The position numbers and the translations under genes were made by a program. Under the pieces are notes generated by a model. That model did not search any database. It was not told the DNA's origin and was given only the letters and a program-made list of their open reading frames with translations. This document shows, one piece after another, positions 58,499 to 64,000 of a stretch of 64,000 nucleotides of DNA. The stretch comes from Acanthochromis polyacanthus (taxonomy: Eukaryota; Chordata; Actinopteri; Pomacentridae): positions 30,191,449 through 30,255,448 of the forward strand of contig NC_067134.1 of the NCBI RefSeq assembly GCF_021347895.1, given 5' to 3'. How positions within the stretch are numbered: position 1 is the stretch's first letter; the number at the start of each line of letters is the position of its first letter.

Positions 58499-60332
58499 CA
58501 GGGCTGTACGCTTAGCTTTTTCACTAGGAGCACAGGTGCTCCTAGTGAAAAACATTTAGGAGCACTATGAATTGCACAATTTTATTATTAACATTCACAC
58601 AACAAGCCAAGCAGTCGGCTCAGTTCTTTAACACAGAGAACATCCCTGTCCCACATCTTTTTGTATTCAAGTCGTCCTGGCACGCTTGGCTGAGTTCATC
58701 CAGCGGTCCACTGCAGGACTTGGATCAAAGTCCTCCAGACATGGCCCCTCCAAGCTGATCCTCATGAGGTCTTCAGTGGTGGTCAAATAAATGGATGCAG
58801 TTCTAACAGTGACATTGCACAAACAAAGCTTCTCCCACAAAATAGATGATCATCCCTCACCAGTGTCACATACATCAGCTTCATTGGTCCTCAGGACTTT
58901 GTGAACTAATAAACCAATGTATTTTTACAGATGGACATCTATACTACATCCGTCACAAGGAAACACCAAAGCCCATGTTTAGAGTGTGTGTGTGTGTGCA
59001 TTTTGTAAATAGTTTGCAAAGAATTATGTTTGATTTTGTTCTCATAACAGGAGGTGTATATATGTATGTGTATTTTGTAATTAGTTTGTAAAGAATTATT
59101 GATTTTTTTGTCACCAAAGAAAACAAAACTTTCTCCAATATGGCTTCCTTTCATTTGGAGTGTGATTGGTCTACTGACTTCTTTCTTTTGTCATATTTTC
59201 CATCATCACTCAGATGGCATTGTGTTACATTTTTCCAATTTCCAAGCAAAAAACTCGGTGGAAGCCACCATGTACACAAGACCTTATACAGCAGCAGCAG
59301 AGGAGCAGATGTAGCGGAGAAAGTTTGGAGGTTGTCACTTCTTGCATTCCAAAATAGTAGAGAGTCATATTTTGTTAAGTGACCCAACAAATTCTGACTC
59401 CAGATCTTATTTCATCTCATACAATCTGCACAGTTAACTCAACCTGCATATTTCTGTTAAAGTCCTAGTTTTGAAATAGTCTCTCTGTTCTTAATCTGCC
59501 ATACTGTGATCATTTAGCCCCTTATTTTATTATTCTGTTCTTACAGACTGTAATTTACTAGGTTTATTTTTTTAGACTTGTGATTTGGTGTTTTAGCTGT
59601 TGTAGCAAATAATTTCCCAGGTGTGGGATTAAAGAATTTAAATTCTATTATATTGTTAACTGGCCCAATAAAAATAACAACAATTACAAATAACTTTATA
59701 CTTAAGAACTATACTTATATTAAAGACTTTATACATAAATACCAGACATATTTTGATGCCATATCTTGCATTCTTAGGGGAGTCTGATTATAGGTGCAGA
59801 ATGCATAGATTGGGTTAACTGATGACAGTTTTAGTTCAGTTATTACTTTATGGTATTTAAACTGTTTTACACGCTTAACTTAGTGTCATTTGCATTATTA
59901 TAATTTAGACAGACACAGTATTTGGTTATTTCAAGTTAATGTGTTCATAAAAGCTAAAGACAAAAATAGGAGCCTGTCGCTTTAAGAAAGTGCGTCGGTC
60001 TGTGTGATGCTCGGTACTGTGGGGGGGAGACCATAGATATGTACATGTTTGTATAGATCTATGGGGGAGACGGTCTGAGAGTCAGAGGAGCTCACGGTTT
60101 TTCTGACCATGTCGTGTTTTAGCGTGCTGATGTGAAAAAAAGTTGTTGAAGAAGAAGGTGTAGGCTGTGACTTTTACTTTGATCCACTTTGTGTGGATTT
60201 ATTTTAGGAGAAAATGCGAATGATAGGGTTGACATCTGTACTCGCACGTGTGCTCCCTTTTTATTTTTTCTACTCGCACCGATCTATTTTTAGGCGCATA
60301 TGCGAGTGAAACGCTCCCACTGTACAGCCCTG
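58499..60332. mobile_element. hAT-like element without transposase, copy 2
   Basis: An 1834-bp counterpart of 25170-27007 with the ends CAGGGCTGTAC and GTACAGCCCTG. No transposase. Confidence 0.7.
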
Positions 60333-60413
60333 ACTGTGTGTGTAGTAGGATACATGTACTCTGTGTGTAGTAGGATACATGTACTCTGTGTGTAGTAGGA
60401 TACATGTACTCTG
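60333..60413. repeat. 25-bp VNTR, three units, copy 2
   Basis: Three units of the GTAGTAGGATACATGTACTC repeat, against seven in copy 1. Confidence 0.9.
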
Positions 60414-61102
60414 TATCAGAATGTCCTTCAGGTTAATGATTTTCTATCTTATAAAGGATCAGAGCCTCATATCAGGTTTATAGTTTTATACTGAGCCTGT
60501 TCAGAGTCCAGACCAAACACTGACTGATACTAAACACATCATTACTGCACTAAATGTCTCTCATGGACTCCACATACTTTTCATTCTTCAACTTTTCAAC
60601 CAAACACAAACTTCTGTGAGGATTCTTCTCCCCACATTTCTCCTGACAGTAATCAAAGCTGTTCTCTTGGATTTCTTTCTGCTCTTTGACTCTTTATCAG
60701 TGTTTTCAGTCTGTTTCTGTCCTTTCACACAGACTCTTGTGATCAGCTGATTTCTATTCTGTCTTTTGTGTCTGAATCAAAGAGAAGCAAAGTTCCACTC
60801 ACTCAGCTTCTTCCTCTGCAGCTCTCTGCTGTGTGGACCAGGTCTGAGAGAAAATCCTCCTCTGTGTCTGCAGGCTGCCGTCACTCTGAGACACAAAGAG
60901 CAAAGATCAGCTGCTGCACCTTTAGATGACGTTAATATGAGACATGATGAAGCTGCAGCAGCTTCCTGGAAACAGCTGAGGACTAAGAAAGCTCCTCCTC
61001 TCTGACCACAGCCTCACTCTGGCCTTTATTTCTACACATTCACATGTTGATGAAGGAGCTGATCACATCATCATCTCAACCACTTTTATTGGGAAGAAAA
61101 TC
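60414..61102. other. Non-coding flank, copy 2
   Basis: Shared with 27191-27881. A 79-codon open frame (60766-61005) is the same in copy 1 but lacks a recognisable domain. Confidence 0.45.
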
Positions 61103-62119
61103 CAACAACTTCACTCTGATGCTGTGTAGAAAAATGACACTCTGTCCAACCATCAACTGGCTCCTGCTGATCAAACTACAGCTCCTGATCTGATATTTCA
61201 TTGTTTTCCATCCTCTGAAGGATTGTTTGTCAGTAATAAAGTTGTTGTTCCACATCTCACAGATGTTTTGTTGGAACAGATCAAAGTGCTCATCATGTTT
61301 CTGGTGATTGTGGAACATTAATAATGTCCAGATGTTATCAGCAGCTGCTTTTAGAGACTGAATCTGATTGGATTTGGCTCGTTTATCAAGTTGTGTAGAA
61401 TATTTAGTTTGTCAGACATCCATGATGTGCAGGTGAAGAAGAAACGTCCGCTGACACTGACTCACTTCATAATAAGTTTATTCTAAAGAAGAGCAGCATG
61501 GATCAGACAGAGACTGTCTGGAAGGATTCAGCCAATAGGAACCTTGTAAACTGACATTCTGAGTTCACTTTTAGAGGTTTATGGTTGATTGTAAAACCTC
61601 AACCTGTGATCTTGTGTTGGTGACAGAACCCTGTGATAAAACAGTCCAATGTTCAAGGCCTGAAATAAGAGCAGCTCTCAGCAATAAAGCATCTGTACAT
61701 CATTAACAGTCTCAGGTCATGAATGAGTGAAGCAGCTCTGATGGCTCTGAGCTTCTAGATGTGATAGAATCCACAGTAAAAATGGCGTGGGTCCATAGTG
61801 CAGCTGTTGGTCCAAATCCATGATAGTGAACAGTAATGAACCTGGAATGGTCCCAAAGAGAGGATCAGAGAACACCAAGATACCAAACTAAAGAGTTTAG
61901 ACGGTCACCTCAAGGACTGAGCACTGGAACAAAGACAATAAGACGCCTTCTGACAAGGTTTCAGCGTTCATTCATTCATTTCAACCACAATGAGATTGGA
62001 AAGTTAAGGCCTGAACAGACGATACTTGGAAGTAAAAAGCTGAAGGTCTGATCAGCAGGACCCCTTTGATGGTTGGATGGAGTTTCATTAGTTTACAGAA
62101 CATCAGAGTGAACTTACTG
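61103..62119. mobile_element. Non-autonomous TIR element, copy 2
   Basis: The counterpart of 27882-28898, with the same inverted ends and about 1.0 kb long. Confidence 0.65.
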
Positions 62120-63370
62120 AAGGTTTGTGTTTCTTCTGTTTCAGTGTTTTTGCAGCACATTTAGAACTAAAGTATTTATGTTGAAAAAGTTCCACAGAGC
62201 TCCTTAAAGACTGAATGTTCCAGGAAGGAAAACGCTACAAGAAGAGATTTTTAACTTTCCTCTAAGAAAAAGATTCTCCATTATTTTATTCCTCCACTTT
62301 CAGGACTAAACATCCATTAATGATCAGGATTAAAGCCTTTAAATGCTGGATTTGACCTGGAGACACTGCTGGGGTTTTTACTAAATCATTTTAAAATGAA
62401 CTATTTTGACCTGCTAGAAGGTAAATGGACATTCCTAAAACACCAACATTTTCTGCTCATTTAAACACTGTGAAAGATTACAGTTACACTAATTAAGACA
62501 CCAAATGAAGGCAGTAAATGGTATAAATGAAGGCGTGCAGAGGTCAGACAGAAAGTCTCTGGTCCAGCTGCTCCTCATGGATCAATATTACTTTACAGAA
62601 CAGAATATTTCTGTTACAGCGGATGCTGGAGGCTCAATAGCAGCAAATCAGAGGAGAAAGAATTACCATTTAGAAAGCTTTGATTCACAACTCAGGGAAA
62701 ATACAAGAACTGGAACCAGAACCAACTATCTGAACCGGGCTAATCCTCAAGAAAAGTGAACCTAGGAGCCTCTAGAGGCAGGAGGAGGAAGAACCAAGAC
62801 TAAACTCAGAACTACAGTTAACCTGCTGTTGGAAAGACCAAGGCAGGAAACAACAGAACTATGGAAACCTAAACTAAGCAGAAACCTGATCAACCAGTAA
62901 CTGCACAGAAACCAAAAACTCTAAGCTATTAAAGCCTGAAGGTAGGGAGCTGATGGAACAGGTCATAGAATGGAAAAGCAGAACCTCCGTCTGGTGTCAC
63001 TATGGCTGGAGAACCTTACTGACTGTAGGAGGGGGAACGTCCACACGGGGAAGGAGACTCCTCTTGGTTCTACACAGGGAACCTCTCATTCCAACATGTG
63101 GACACAACCATGGGAAGTACGGTAGAATCCTCTGGATCCAGCAGAACCCACAGAGGACCAGGAAACAGAGCAACGGACCGGAGGAATGAGGAAAGCACAA
63201 GCAGGCAGAAGTCAGCATGGAGGGACTAAGACGGTCCTGCATCAGAACACCACTGAAGGCTTGTCTGTAAGGAACGCTGGAGTGACTGATTAGCAACGAT
63301 CCACTGATTACTGATGACAAACACCTGGACTCCTCATCAGCACCACACTCACCTGTAGGGGGGGGGGGGA
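62120..63370. other. Flank with the empty insertion site, copy 2
   Basis: It contains the uninterrupted site CAATAGC (62635-62641) where copy 1 carries the 7.14-kb element, then the shared A/G-rich sequence to the G tract. No gene is recognised. Confidence 0.6.
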
Positions 63371-63470
63371 NNNNNNNNNNNNNNNNNNNNNNNNNNNNNN
63401 NNNNNNNNNNNNNNNNNNNNNNNNNNNNNNNNNNNNNNNNNNNNNNNNNNNNNNNNNNNNNNNNNNNNNN
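63371..63470. other. Assembly gap of 100 N
   Basis: The gap begins inside the G/GA microsatellite, which explains the assembly break. The true length is unknown. Confidence 0.99.
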
Positions 63471-64000
63471 CACAACACACATTTGAATACATGCATGACG
63501 AGGATATGTGACACAGACAAGTATAAGCTAAATTGAAACTGACTCATAGTTTACTCTTATGATGTACGGCCTGACATTAACATACTCCTTATATAGCTAG
63601 CAGTAAATTCCAAACAGTATGTAAGTTAGCATAACAGTATATTGAAGGCGATGCAGAGTTGACTCGTGGAAAAAGGGAATTGGAAGCAGAGGGCTGGTGG
63701 AAGGTCAGTAGCAGCATCCCACAGTGGACATGGTGGAGACTGGACCAGCTGGTGGAACATCGACCGCAGATCTGAAGCATCCAGCTCTGGGACCAGGGAC
63801 ACTCGGAGAAATAGCACATGGGGAAACAGAGTGAATGTACTGCAATAACGGTATACATATTAAATGTAAAGGTAGATAGAGAAGGCTCAGTGCGTCAAGA
63901 AAGTCCCCAGCAGCCTAGGCCTAAGCAGCATGACTAGGGGCAGAACGAAGGGACGTCCAAGAGGGGGTCAGCTGTACAATGAAGACACAAGCCGAACCTC
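63471..64000. other. Unassigned sequence after the gap
   Basis: It does not match 37533 onward, so it lies outside the duplication or in a different array member. CAGCAGCCTAGGCCTAAGCA at about 63908 resembles, from recall, a widespread fish dispersed repeat. No gene is supported. Confidence 0.4.

Larger units (their letters stand above)
49230..63370. repeat. Segmental duplication, copy 2
   Basis: The counterpart of 13832-37280 in the same orientation. It lacks the 7.14-kb element, the hAT MITE and about 900 bp around the linker exons. It ends at the G tract before the second gap. Confidence 0.95.

Overview
The window is vertebrate genomic DNA, almost certainly from a percomorph-type teleost. 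It has short introns with GT/AG borders, FISNA-NACHT-LRR-B30.2 immune receptor (NLR) genes of the fish-expanded type, and a dense mixture of teleost LINE, hAT, Tc1 and MITE relics. Two 100-base N runs (13732-13831 and 63371-63470) mark assembly gaps. I found no rRNA, tRNA, CRISPR array or prokaryotic-style operon.

Layout: (1) 1-3511, a nest of inverted-repeat elements. (2) 4840-11257, a plus-strand CARD-NACHT NLR whose exons are recognisable but which carries a one-base deletion near 7583 and a one-base insertion near 11241; a hAT-like element containing a foldback element lies between its exons. (3) 13832-37280, copy 1 of a segmental duplication, with a minus-strand NLR (exons 18076 down to 13879, two single-base frameshifts) and its upstream flank. 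That flank is split at 29419-36556 by a 7.14-kb, almost wholly palindromic mobile element. (4) 37533-49229, the 3' half of the second NLR (B30.2 exon, short linker exon, second LRR exon), with an antisense LINE nest in the intron. (5) 49230-63370, copy 2 of the duplication, ending in the second gap. (6) 63471-64000, unassigned sequence.

The best-supported gene is the copy 2 NLR: nine coding exons on the minus strand from 52386 to 42734. Every junction has GT/AG borders, every phase matches, and the sum is 3228 bp (1075 codons plus stop). Domain order is a short start exon, one N-terminal repeat exon, a fused linker exon, a helical exon, FISNA+NACHT+helical region, two LRR exons, a linker exon and PRY-SPRY (B30.2). 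Such proteins are taken to be cytosolic immune sensors. The copy 1 gene and the CARD-NLR are of the same broad class but are broken as assembled.

The two duplicated copies act as dated references for each other. The 7.1-kb palindromic element, a 214-bp hAT MITE and a longer VNTR are in copy 1 only. A deletion of about 900 bp that fuses two exons in frame is in copy 2. The Tc1 relic, the ZBED-like hAT transposase remnant and the 1.84-kb hAT element are in both, so they predate the duplication.
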